DNA from: Chytriomyces cf. hyalinus JEL632
Taxonomy: Eukaryota > Chytridiomycota > Chytridiomycetes > Chytridiales > Chytriomycetaceae
Assembly (NCBI GenBank): GCA_025435555.1
Contig: JAIWWG010000019.1
Location: 186,001-250,000, forward strand
DNA: 64,000 nucleotides
Direction of reading: 5' to 3'
In this document: one piece after another, positions 9,651-19,805 of the stretch
How the letters are laid out: the number at the start of each line of letters is the position of its first letter
Position numbering within the stretch: position 1 is the stretch's first letter
Notes under the pieces: generated by a model
Databases searched by the model: none
What the model was told of the DNA's origin: nothing
Seen by the model: the letters and a program-made list of their open reading frames with translations, nothing else
Program-made: the position numbers and the translations under genes

Positions 9651-11214
9651 TCAGCACGTTGATGTTATGGACATATTTTCAAGCTTCGCAATGGCCTCAT
9701 TGATTGTCTTCTCCTGGTGGAAAAGCGTCAGATTCCAAAGATGGAGAACGGAAACTTAAACAGATCCACGACTCGTAATTTACCGCAATATGCCTGTTCT
9801 TTTCCCGAAACTGCCGGTTTCCAGCAAACAGCAGCGCTCGATCTTCCGTGGAACATTTTTTGAGGAGCGCTCGAATTGTGCGACCCAACAGCACAAAATC
9901 TTCAGCATGCATTTTTGTCAAGCAGAGGAGGGCGCAATATTCATCGATAGAGTCGTGCGAGTCTTTTAGAGATGGGATGGATTTGAGGTACTGATTTAGT
10001 TCCAAGCCGCGTTCTGGGATGACGGGAGCCGTTTGTTTCTTTTCAATGATTTTGAAATCGACAACGCGATTCATCAAGTACTCCTGAGGAGATAAAATGA
10101 AGGGTAAAAGACAAGTAAGAAGCTGCGCGTAAACTGTTAAAAACAAAAGAGAGGATCGTTACCATGATGGGGAGATTCAACTCTTGAAAGGATTGGAAAA
10201 TCTCGAACGCGGTGTACTGCTCGGCAAAGGACTTGCACGAGTGCCATACTTCGTGCCATGAAGAGATTGCTCGGAGAAGGTGTCTGCTGATCTGCCGCTT
10301 TTCTGTACTCCGTGCCGCGTGCTGTTTGTAGTTTTCGATTGATTAATAATCAACCACACTCACAGAAAACAGACACGTACAACAACAAGGTCCGCAACAA
10401 GATCGACATGCTTCGAGTGAACGAGAGAGGGAATGCGTTTAAGCGAGTAGCGCACGTATTCGACGCGGACGGGCCCGAACATTGCCTCGGCCGAGAGCGG
10501 AGGTAGCTCCTGCGAGGCAATGTCAGTCCAGTCGTCAACGATCATTGAGTCGGGCGTTTTCATTTCGGGCGAGTTGGTTGACGTGTTTGGGCGTGTTGAG
10601 TGGTGCGGAGTGTTTTGGTTTGCGGAGCTTGTTTCGTTGTTGAAGACAAAGTCAAAGTGCACGAGCGGGTTGAATCCACGCGCCGTTTCCAGCGAATCGA
10701 TTGTTTTCTGCATCTGGCTGACTTGTGCTTTGGCTGCCTCCATCTTTGCAGTCATGTCGATCATCCTGTTGAGGTAGAAGTCCACTCTGGCTTTTGCCTC
10801 AGCGCAATTTGTACAGACGGATGGCTCTGTGGTCTCTGGAATGACGGCGGCAGACACGGTAATGTCGCTCGAAATGCCGCTCCCGCCAAAACCTGCTGCC
10901 CTCACAGTGCTCTGGATACTCCGGACCGTCTCAGCCGCTTCTCTTTCCACTGTCACCAGCCTGGCACTCAGCTTTGCATTCTCGGCGGCCTTCACATCGA
11001 GAAGCTCTTCAAACTCCCGCACCTGTCGCTGCAGATGCTCAATGCGTTCCTGCATCTCCTCCCGCTCTTTCTGCTTCCTCTCTCTAAAGTTACGGCCGTT
11101 GACACGGTTGAGCAGCTGCTTCTTGTTCTGTGGCAGAGTGTTTGTGGGCTTTCGGCCCTTTGCCGACTTTGCGTACTTGGAGGTTGGTTCCGGCGTGTCA
11201 TCGGAGGAGTCCAT
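9651..11214 (-). CDS. bZIP transcription factor, AP-1/Yap-like with variant basic region
   Basis: Four exons on the minus strand: 11214-10381, 10321-10163, 10083-9784, 9713-9651; all junctions phase 0; 451 aa. The basic region at residues ~31-48 reads KKQLLNRVNGRNFRERKQ, followed by a coiled coil to about residue 100 (QERIEHLQRQVREFEELL). It matches the fungal AP-1 layout N-x-x-A-Q-x-x-F-R, except that the A-Q pair is N-G here. The C-terminal ~200 residues form a helical region (YLMNRVVDFKIIEKKQ, HAEDFVLLGRTIRALLKK) like the C-terminal extension of many fungal bZIPs. It lacks an obvious Cys-rich redox domain as in Yap1. Skipping the last junction would instead add about 25 unrelated residues; the spliced end REKNRHIAEKTINEA is preferred. 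Confidence 0.82.
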
Positions 11215-11713
11215 GGATCCTAACCCAGAATTTGTGGATTTCTTTTGATTTTTTATTGAGAGATGAGCGTTGGCGACATTAATTTGCGCCCGTGCGCCTG
11301 GACGTGTTCGGCTTATTGCGTCTCAGCGCGCGGGAAGGCGACCAGTACCGACGCTTGTGTCCACCTCAGAGCACGCGCTGCCTTCGCGCCTGTACTGGAA
11401 GAGACAGCGCGCAATGTGTCTCTTGAGCGCCGCTGTTTGTCACACAAGCATTGATTTATAATGTGACCCGTTGACTCAATATATTCCGATTGAGCAACAG
11501 ACTCGACGACTGCCCCATCCCACTTACAATCGATGATACGTATTTATTTTATATTCCATACACCACAACTGAACTGGGTCCTGGCCCTAGCAAAGGTACC
11601 CGCTTTTTTAAGTTGCTACCGACCAACATCCCAAGCACCCTGAGACACAAAGCTTCATAAAACCCCGTCTCATTGCATCCCTCTACACACTACCAAAAAT
11701 TCAATCGACACTG
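11215..11713. promoter_or_regulatory. Divergent intergenic promoter region
   Basis: About 500 bp separates the minus-strand bZIP gene from the plus-strand gene at 11714. It contains a GC-rich half (11280-11440) with GCGCGC and CTCAGCGCGC elements near the bZIP start, and an AT-richer half with CATAAAACCCC 50 bp before the right-hand ATG, plausibly a TATA-like element. No coding frame is convincing. Function is inferred from position only. Confidence 0.45.
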
Positions 11714-12948
11714 ATGGCATTCCCACACCCACTCCTCGACGACTTCCGAGCCGGTTTCAATCAACACGTTGACGACTACATTGACGCCCAACCCAACTGC
11801 GGAGGATATGGACAACCGTTCGGTTGCACTTGCGCTCTTTGCACCTCACAATACGGTCCAACCGGTGGACGCAACACTGGCATGTTTGATCCTACCAGTG
11901 GCTGCACGTTCCCGCAACAACAAGGTACATTCGGCGGTGGAGTTTATGGTCCTCTTGGGCATCACCGCGGCCGCGGTCGACGGGCTGGTCTCAATCAGCC
12001 AAGTCCATGGGCTTACAGCGGTGACTTTGGCTGGAATCAGGAGAACGGGTTTCAAGTGCCGTATGGCAGACCATCACGAATGGTGAGCCCTCAGCACTAA
12101 GTTTTTGGGTATCATGACACAAGTTTAAAGCTCTTAAATCCAGAACCGCAGCCGGTCTCAAAGCCTTCCAAGGCCGTGGATGAACGCGTTTCTTTCAAAC
12201 CAGGGTCTCAGCAGCCAGCGCCAGACAGCATTCCCCCCTCACTTTGGCATGGGTACTGCATGGGATGGCATGAACTACGGCGGAATCAACGGTCCTTCGG
12301 AAGCAGTTCGATTCAACATTGTGAGAGAGTTGCTTCAAGACCTGCGCCGCAATGATTTCCAGGTATTTCTCCTTTCACGTGACAGATTTTCCCTGAAAAC
12401 GACAAAAAAAAAACCACACGAAAAAAGGCCGAACTCGTCAAAACGCTTCTTAAAAAATCCAAAGCGACGCGCAACCGAGCTGGACTCGTGAAAGCCCTTG
12501 CGAGGGGTGAACAGATTCCGCCTTTCGTGATAAGCAAGCTCCTTGCAGAAGATTGGATGCTCGACAGCGTCACCGAAGCCATGGTTGGACAGCTTGCGGA
12601 TGATCGTGTCATGAATCGCCACGCGGATGCTATTATCCAAGACGCATTGACGGGTCGCCCACACCTCCCTCACCCGTTCCATCAAGCCGCGGTTGAGCGT
12701 GAGGTATGCTTGGATTTAGTTTCTCAAACAGTACTTGATATACATCTGCGCTTTTTGGCATTCACCGTTTTTTTCAATATCCACAGAATTTCCTGTTCGA
12801 CGCTCTTGCGGCAAAGGGAGTCCACCGCCTCACATCTCCAGTTGCACGCAAGACATTTGTGCAACCAGAAGCGGTGCGCCAGGTGCTGGAAACACTTGCT
12901 GCAGGACCTCCAGTGGGACTTGGGATGGCGCCAGGCCGCAATTTCTAA
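11714..12948 (+). CDS. Unrecognised Gly/Arg-rich protein with N-terminal Cys motif
   Basis: Exons 11714-12082, 12144-12362, 12428-12703 and 12787-12948, all phase 0, 341 aa. The N-terminal third has a compact Cys cluster (CGGYGQPFGCTCALC) followed by low-complexity Gly/Arg/Gln sequence with HHRGRGRRAG. The rest is more ordered. Exon 2 ends with the helix VRFNIVRELLQDLRRNDFQ, and exon 3 is almost all helical (AELVKTLLKKSKATRNRAG, VTEAMVGQLADDRVMNRHA). Exon 4 continues FLFDALAAKGVHRLTSPVA. There is no membrane segment or signal peptide. I recognise no family; the Arg/Gly stretch would fit an RNA-associated protein, but that is a guess. The gene model is supported by consistent frames and by a compositional break at each proposed junction. 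Confidence 0.7.
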
Positions 12949-13184
12949 GCAGAAGCGGCGTTTGTGCTTTCAAATTTTCGTCTCCCATTCCGCGTTCCCC
13001 TCGTTTGCAGCAAAGATTGCCGGTGTTTTGTTACCAGAAATAAAAGAGAATAAGGAGAAATAATGTGGTCACTGACGGTTAGTGAGTATCGAACTTCATA
13101 AAGGGCGGTTCAACTCGTTTGGTGGCTGTGTTTCTGTTGATAAGCGAGATAAATCATTGCGCCAAAAATAGAAACCAGCTAAAA

Positions 13185-14488
13185 ATGTTCAAGGGCATGC
13201 TGAGAGACAAGGACGCAAAAGGACTGGCGCACACGCGTTCTCTCACAGACTCGGCTGCTGGGAACACGAGGGACAGCGTGGGCGCCATGGGCCATGCCGG
13301 CGGGAAGAGTTCCACACCAGCTCTTCAGTCCTCATCTTCAGACTCTGAAGTGGCCGACGCGGAGGTGGGAAATCGATTGTATTACTTAAAGTTCTGTTTA
13401 CCACCTGCGCCGCTGTGTTAAACCTTGATTTTTTGTGCTTCTTCCCAGGCTTTTGTGCAGCTGGTCAAAGCCAGGCTCAAGGCGCACCCATACTTGTCAT
13501 CGCTGTCTGAGCTGGACTTGAAGCGGTTCCTAGTTGCAAACAAAGGAAGCTCAAACCATGCCCTCAAACACGTTCAGGCGGCATTGGTGGGTGCCATTGT
13601 ATTTACAACACATCGCATCACGTACAAACTGACCGACTGAACGCCTCGCGCCTGCAGGACTGGCGAAACGCAATCAATTACAAATCCATTTTAAACGAGG
13701 ACTTTTCAGATCTCGAAGCAACCGGAAAGCTCACAATCGAGTCCACAGACTCTCAACAAAACGCAGTCATGATTTGGCAGCAATCCAGACATTCGCCTCT
13801 CCCGTCATCTCAACCCACTTCATCAGCAGCTGGAGCCCCAGCCACGGCGCCAAGCACACCGAAACTCTCGAACCGAGAATCCAAAGAAGCAGCGCAAGCA
13901 GCCATCGACCGCAACCTGCGATTCTTCATCTACACCATCCTCCGCGCATATCAAACACACCGTCTTCGCACAGACAATAAGCTTGTTGTAGTGATTGACC
14001 GTATCGGAATGACACCCGCGAATTATGACCAACCGCTTGGAAAAGCCATCATTGCTTGCATGCAATTTTTTCCTGAACAATTTGAAGCGTATTACGTATT
14101 TCCGAAAAACGCCGTGCTGATGGTTGCTTGGAAAGTTACACGTGTATTTTTAGATCCTGTTACTGTTGCGAGAATCAAACTGTTGGGTGAGGGTGAAGTG
14201 AAGGCAACTTTGGGTGCCATTATTCCAAAGGATGAACTGCTGGTGCGGTATGGCGGAACTAAATCGGATGTGTATGATGCGGTGGCACCTGTTCCTGCTG
14301 TTGGTTCAAGTGAAAACCAAGGTGCTGTTGACGATGACGATGATGATCAAGATGATTTTGTGGACGCAGATGGGACTGCGGAGGAAATGCTTGATCTGGG
14401 GAGTGTGAGGGATGGTAAAGCCACTCCAAGCTTAGTGACTGGAAATGACAGCGCATGTTCGCCGACATCTCCCGCGCCAGTTGCATGA
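13185..14488 (+). CDS. CRAL-TRIO (Sec14-like) lipid-transfer domain protein
   Basis: Exons 13185-13364, 13449-13586 and 13658-14488 give 382 aa. A Ser/Gly-rich lead is followed by the CRAL-TRIO-N helical segment (LKRFLVANKGSSNHALKHV, then ALDWRNAINY) and, after a Ser/Pro/Ala linker, the lipid-binding lobe. There, DNKLVVVIDRIGMTPANYD, QFFPEQFEAYYVFPKNAVLM and PKDELLVRYGG follow the order seen in Sec14 proteins. The C-terminus is strongly acidic (DDDDDDQDDFVDADG). Family members shuttle phosphatidylinositol, phosphatidylcholine or other hydrophobic ligands between membranes; ligand cannot be read from this sequence. The start at 13185 (MFKGMLRDKD) is preferred over an upstream in-frame codon because it follows an A-rich leader. 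Confidence 0.85.
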
Positions 14489-14806
14489 CCTTTTGTATAT
14501 TTCTTCCCTTCCCCCCTTTTTTTTTTAATATTGTTTTGGTTGTTGGTTCCTTTTTCAAAACTCTGTATTGACTGAATCTATTTATGCACATTTTGTTTTT
14601 GTTTTCCATTCCTGATTTAGTGTTGCGTCTAAATAATATTCAAACATTTTAATAGCCCAAAGACGCGTTTGGCGCCCGCGCCTGACGCCGTTAGAAGCCC
14701 CTTTAAGCGTTTGGCTGCTTGAATCTCTTGGCTGTTAATCTGGACACAACTTGGTGCCACATTTTCTGCCAAAGAAAAGTTGGGATTTCCAAAGAAAGCG
14801 ACAGGG
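14489..14806. other. Short intergenic region
   Basis: About 320 bp, T-rich on its left half (3' UTR of the CRAL-TRIO gene, with TTTTTTTTAATATTG), and GC-richer towards the channel start. A longer in-frame read-through begins at a TTG at 14780, but the first ATG is at 14807. No other feature seen. Confidence 0.5.
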
Positions 14807-17750
14807 ATGCCCGACACAACCGGCCCACTTCTGACACTGCTACAAGAGCTACAGGAAAGGGTTTTTGCCATGGAGTCCCAGCTCATGATCATGAAGCCCA
14901 TCACGCGTCAGGCGATGATGATGCTATCTCAGTTGTCGCCCAACGAATCAGATCAGAATATGAACGTGGCACCTCAAATGCAAGAAATTCTATCCAAATT
15001 CTCCAAATCTGCGGCCAGTTTAAAAGGCGGGTTACTTCAGAATGTTTTGGAGGACGCGACCACCGAAAGGGCCCACAGCAACGCCATCCACACACATACA
15101 GTGGACCTTCCTGATTCAAACCATCTCTTCTTAAAAACGCGGCCACAAGCAGGACGAAGGCTGTCGGCGACGCGATTTTCGGCACCTGTTGCGGCTGGGC
15201 TTGGGACTGTGCAACAGATGGAGGAGAAGGAAATTCCAGAAAGAGATGGAGAGCTTCAAACAAAATCCCCCCTTGATCAGGGCAAAAGCACGGCCGATGC
15301 CACACGCGCTTCGACTGGGTTTTGTTCCACCATGAAGAGATCTAAATCTGCGGGCCACACGGCAGGAGCCCGTGCTTTTTCTAGCACGACCGAAGTTCCA
15401 CCAGCAATGCCACCCTTACCAGCCCCTGAAATTTTACGAGCGCCGAGTTTAGTCGTAACCGAAGCAAAGGATCTGCGTCAAAGCAGCTCAGTGTCAATTG
15501 AAGTGCCCATGATTTTTGACGTAGAGCATCCGTCGGTTGTTACCGCGGTTCAACCGAGAAACAATGTTGTGAGCGAAAAAATCGAATGTACCGATGAAAA
15601 CGAGTCTCTCTCGAGGCCTGGCGTTTCTACACCGCTTGCCTTTTCCTCGCGCCGGACTTCGCTGTTCCGGGAAGCTTCAGCGACGTTGGAAAGACAAGCA
15701 AACAAACGAATCTCTGCATTCTACGAAAACGCGTTTTCAGCAAAATACAATCAGGGAGGGTCCCTGGCATCGCTGGAAATCTCGATTCCACCTGTTTCGG
15801 AAATAAATAGTGACAAGCTGGACGACGAGAAGGCAGACCAAGTGGTGGAACAGCCACCATCAACATCCATGTTTATTACCGGACTGAATCCGCTTTCATC
15901 AATTTCGGTGAATTTTGAGGTCTTTATGGCAGGTTTGATTTGCCCGTTTACTTTACCGCGTCAAAGCCGGGGCGCTGAATCTCCCAAAAGGGTTATATTT
16001 GTCAGTCTTGTATTTGATCCCATTAGAAGTCGGGTTGCAATTGAAGCTACATTGGGGCTATAGCCTTGTTCTCTCGACCATATTCATCTTTGACATTGCC
16101 GTTGAGTTTGCGACTTTCCGCATAAACCATCCAGCCATCTCTGTTCTTGACAAACCGTGCCTCCGAGATTGGCAGCTGTATTACTTAAAGACAGGATTCT
16201 GCTTAGATCTCATATCCGCGTTACCGTTTGAAGTCCTCCCCGTTCGAGAGCAGGAATTTCTTTGGGGACTACGCCTTCTGAGACTTTACAAGCTCCCTCG
16301 GATATTCTCCACTTCTCCAAAATTTGCGGCCATCCGAAAAACATTGGAGAGTTCGCTTGGAATAGGAAAAACGTTTTCTGGAATATTTTCGCTCCTTTTT
16401 TGCCTGGCCATCTTTCTCCACCTGGAAGCGTGCATTCTGTTCCTTGCCGGAAGGTTGAATGACTTTAGCAATGCCAGCATCGCCAATGTGCAATTTAAAG
16501 ACACTTTTGAAAGGTACATCTGGGCGCTGTTTACGGTGCGTATTTTTTTTTTTTTTGTCCGCCAACAGCCACTGAGGAAAACGAGATGCGCACTGATTTG
16601 GTTCCAGGCCACTGGAAACACGTTTCCTCTTTATTATAAGCCAAACACAATCATTGAACAAATGATTGTGATCGGTTTTCTGCTTGTGGGTGCCGGGCTG
16701 GTGAGCACTTCGAGACATTTTATGCTTGCACAAGTTTTGCTAAAAACATGAACAAAATGCAGTATGCCTCCATTGTTGGAATGATTTCCGCATTTTCGAT
16801 GGGCTTTGATGCATCCGGTCGGCTGTACAAGCAAAAAATGGATGAGCTGCGCGAGTACTTTCGATGGAAAGACATTAACGAAATCACGCAAAGAAAGATC
16901 TTCAAGTACTACGAGATCAAATACAGAGGCAAATTCTTTGAGGAGGTGAAAAAACAAAACCCCCTCGCGTTCGCCAACTGTCGCTGCGATTATTTTGACA
17001 TCGTTTTCCTGTTTGTTTTGAAGGAAATCCTTTTTAGCGATTTGAACGAGCCGCTTCGAAAAGAAATTGCCCTTCACAACTGTAAAAGCATTATTTCGAA
17101 AGTGAATTTCTTGAGACGAGATGTGGGAGATGGGCGCGATGACCTGTTTCTCGGAAGAATTGCCATGTCTTTGAAGACGTGCTACTTTGTGACGGGCGAT
17201 ATCATTATTTCGGAAGGAGGGGTGAGTACCACGAATCTTTCTCTATGCATGCAAATTGTATGCAGTCAGTTAAACTCTTTGCTACTGTTCAGGTTGACAG
17301 CGACATGGTTTGTACCTGTTTTGAATATATCAGTTGGTTCAAACCTAAACCAACCGTCAAAACAAAAAAGTATTTCATCATGAGCGGACATGTGAATGTT
17401 TTTGTCAGTGGAAAAAACGTGACTACTCTCTCGGAGGGATCCTTCTTTGGAGGTTAGTCACTTGAGCAACTTTCGTGTCATCTCCCGCTCACCTGACTCT
17501 GCGCTACCCCGGTACAACGCCCATGCCCCCCCCCCCCCCCCCCCCCCCGTAAACTCACCATGTAGAGGTAGCGCTGATGGGCAACCTATCTCGAACATCG
17601 ACCGTGCAGGCAGTATCTTCATGCATGCTGTACCGCCTTTCGAAGCGAAACTTTGCCGATATCCTCACAGAGTACCCGGACATGAAAGAAAAAGTGGAGA
17701 TTATATTTAGCAAGACTTTGGCGAAACTTAAAATTGCGGCTGGGTGTTGA
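14807..17750 (+). CDS. HCN/CNG-type cyclic-nucleotide-gated cation channel
   Basis: Eight exons: 14807-15932, 15991-16535, 16608-16700, 16763-16945, 17024-17221, 17293-17307, 17371-17452, 17566-17750; 808 aa. The N-terminal ~370 residues are a long disordered cytoplasmic region. S1-S6 follow. S4 (LRLLRLYKLPRI) has a basic residue every third position, so a voltage sensor is retained. The pore line is WALFTATGNTFPLYY: the filter lacks the T-x-G-Y-G of K+-selective channels and resembles the T-I-G-E-T type. The C-linker (YYEIKYRGKFFEEEILFSDL) is HCN/CNG-like. The cyclic-nucleotide domain has GHVNVFVSGKNVTTLSEGS and the phosphate cassette FGEVALMGNLSRTSTV with its Arg. The exon of only 15 nt (VDSDM) is needed for that domain. 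cAMP/cGMP-gated channels in zoospores serve light or chemical steering; this role is inferred. Confidence 0.9.
17526..17548. repeat. Homopolymer C23 tract inside channel intron 7
   Basis: An uninterrupted run of 23 C on the sense strand in the intron 17453-17565 of the channel gene. The C-run takes the place of a normal T-rich pyrimidine tract before the TGTAG acceptor at 17561-17565. Confidence 0.9.
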
Positions 17751-18103
17751 CTTGACGGGACCTTTTTTCGTTCATTGTGTTGTTGTGAGTGGGAACAAAA
17801 AAAGCAGCCTTGTGCTCATGAAATGCCGTAGTGAGCTTTCCAATATTTTATTCGCTTTTATCTTGCCGCTATCTGGAAGTGAAGGTGGGACAGGGGTGCG
17901 AGTGAAGTGGGTCCGCGACTGAGACGGAAGCGACAGAGAAAGCTGGAAAAATTGCGGTGGACGATTCCGCACCTGAACTACCTCAGCACCATCAGCTTCA
18001 GGAGTCTTCATCGCGAGTCATTATATTTAAAAAGTATTTTAAACGTTACAATCACGGTCTGTGATTTACATCGCCATTTAGTTTTCCCTTTCAAAAACTC
18101 AAC
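17751..18103. other. Intergenic between channel gene and unknown gene
   Basis: About 350 bp with the 3' UTR of the channel gene and the promoter of the next plus-strand gene. An AT-rich TTATATTTAAAAAGTATTTT stretch lies near 18020, about 80 bp before the next ATG. No gene is supported. Confidence 0.5.
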
Positions 18104-19657
18104 ATGGCCGCAATCTTCGCGCCTGGTGCAGAGTCACCCAGCATAGCCACAGCAGCTTCAATCCTCGCGCAACTTCAACATCAAATGGAACGAGATCCTG
18201 GCCAAACAGACAGCCGACGGCACAGCCACGCCGTCTCAGCAGCCGTCGCCGCCACAGGACCGGATATATCAAACACGGCCCATGGTCTGGTTGATCAAAC
18301 GGCTCTTGGTTATACACGCCCAATCGCAGACCTGGTTTTGTCTCCCTTCAGTAACTTTTCCATTGGGTCGCCTGCTTCTAAAACGAGCGCAGTGTCAAGC
18401 GCAGGTCCCGTTCCAATGCCACCTAAAACTCGCAGCAACAATGTCGAGTCTGAGTACAAATTAAACGGCAGCGATCTGCACATTAACGCGTTCAAAGCCT
18501 CGTCGCGCCCAACAACAGCAAAACGTGTCAATATTCTCGCAAAAGTACACCAAACAGCCAAAACATTTCTTGAGAGTAACGCCACGGCCGCGCTTCATGC
18601 TCCGCCGCAGCCGCAGACCCCACAGAAAGTCAAAGTGATGGTTCAATCCACTCTATCCAAACGAAGCACTCAAAAATCCAACCCGGCAAATGCTCAAGAA
18701 TCGGATTCAAGCAACGCAGAAGCCAGTTACAGCCCATCATTTCCTGCCTTTCCAGCCCCGAAGGCAGCCGCCAAGGCTTCTGAAGCGCCGAACCAGGCAA
18801 AAGTCCGAGTTCGGAGGGAAGACTTGGTCGGGGGACATGCACGACACTGCGCAGATCTCGGCGAAGGAACACTATTAAGCCACGTGGCCACGAGTGCTAG
18901 AACAAATGCGGCGCGAAGAAACACGTTTGGGGAGTCGAACCGGGTCCAGTTTCTTGCGGCGTTGGCAAACACTGCGACAGGCTCGCACGGCCTCGGAGGC
19001 GGCAGAAGGACTGTTGTGCCGCAAGTTTTTGCACGCAACGCTGTGGGATTGACTCAGTGCGGAAGCGCGGCTGTCGGTGAGGGTAGAATCCTGGCACCCA
19101 GCTGCACCTTTGGGAAGCTGGACCGAGTCGTGTCCCGTGCTTCTCCTTCAATTGCAACACATGCCGATTATGTGACAAGTGCCTCTCAGAAAACAGTACT
19201 GCCTGCCCAAAACAGACGACTCATTTCTTCCTTGGACGGCAAAAACATGCCCACCAGGTTCCAAGATCTCATTGAGATGGAGGCGAGGTTGCCCACTCGC
19301 AATCTGGATTCAAAACTGGCTCGCAGCGACCAAACACAACAACCCAGCGTCCAAGTGCGAAATACAAGATTCGGCGCAAACACACAGTACACGCATTGGA
19401 CAGATCACGTTGTGCAGCCTTTACCCACGAGTCACTTTTACATCAAAGAGCAGGTATTTATTGTCTATGCTTGTGTGTCGCTTGTTTCTGCAGTATCGTG
19501 CATGTTTAACGTGTGTCGGCGCCACCAGGATCGGCTGCAGATTGAACCTTGGATTGACCAGCGTCAGATACAGAAGCGCCAGCAGTACGCAGCCAAGTTG
19601 GAGCACTGCGTACGCGACAAGAACGCAGGGGACCGTGTTGGACACATGTTGGGATAG
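18104..19657 (+). CDS. Unrecognised basic protein, possibly axonemal
   Basis: Exons 18104-19453 and 19529-19657 (75-nt intron without in-frame stop) give 492 aa. The protein is basic and low in complexity (Ala/Ser/Thr/Gln-rich), without membrane segments or a signal peptide. It carries short aromatic or charged patches near the C-terminus: RNTRFGANTQYTHWTDHVV and, across the junction, HFYIKEQDRLQIEPWIDQR, then a Gln/Lys/Arg helix ending MLG. Such short Trp/Tyr-containing repeats in an otherwise disordered basic protein are seen in some microtubule-lumen proteins of cilia. Together with the neighbouring channel gene this suggests, weakly, a flagellar role. No family can be named. Reading through the intron would insert a hydrophobic VFIVYACVSLVSAVSC segment, which is out of character. 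Confidence 0.6.
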   Translation: MAAIFAPGAESPSIATAASILAQLQHQMERDPGQTDSRRHSHAVSAAVAATGPDISNTAHGLVDQTALGYTRPIADLVLSPFSNFSIGSPASKTSAVSSAGPVPMPPKTRSNNVESEYKLNGSDLHINAFKASSRPTTAKRVNILAKVHQTAKTFLESNATAALHAPPQPQTPQKVKVMVQSTLSKRSTQKSNPANAQESDSSNAEASYSPSFPAFPAPKAAAKASEAPNQAKVRVRREDLVGGHARHCADLGEGTLLSHVATSARTNAARRNTFGESNRVQFLAALANTATGSHGLGGGRRTVVPQVFARNAVGLTQCGSAAVGEGRILAPSCTFGKLDRVVSRASPSIATHADYVTSASQKTVLPAQNRRLISSLDGKNMPTRFQDLIEMEARLPTRNLDSKLARSDQTQQPSVQVRNTRFGANTQYTHWTDHVVQPLPTSHFYIKEQVFIVYACVSLVSAVSCMFNVCRRHQDRLQIEPWIDQRQIQKRQQYAAKLEHCVRDKNAGDRVGHMLG

Positions 19658-19733
19658 AAGAGAAGAGTATACGATGGAATGTTTGTTTGTTTTGACTGCT
19701 CACGCGTGTTGCCCAACTGTCGAAATGACCCTA

Positions 19734-19739
19734 AATAAA
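19734..19739 (+). terminator. Probable poly(A) signal AATAAA
   Basis: Canonical AATAAA 77 bp after the stop codon of the 18104-19657 gene and 66 bp before the ABCC start codon. It therefore fits as the 3'-processing signal separating these two tandem genes. Confidence 0.5.
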
Positions 19740-19805
19740 TTTGTGACAAATCGCCCTTCTCAACTGATTAATCAGGAACATTTTTGGTAAAAATAAAAAT
19801 AAAAA

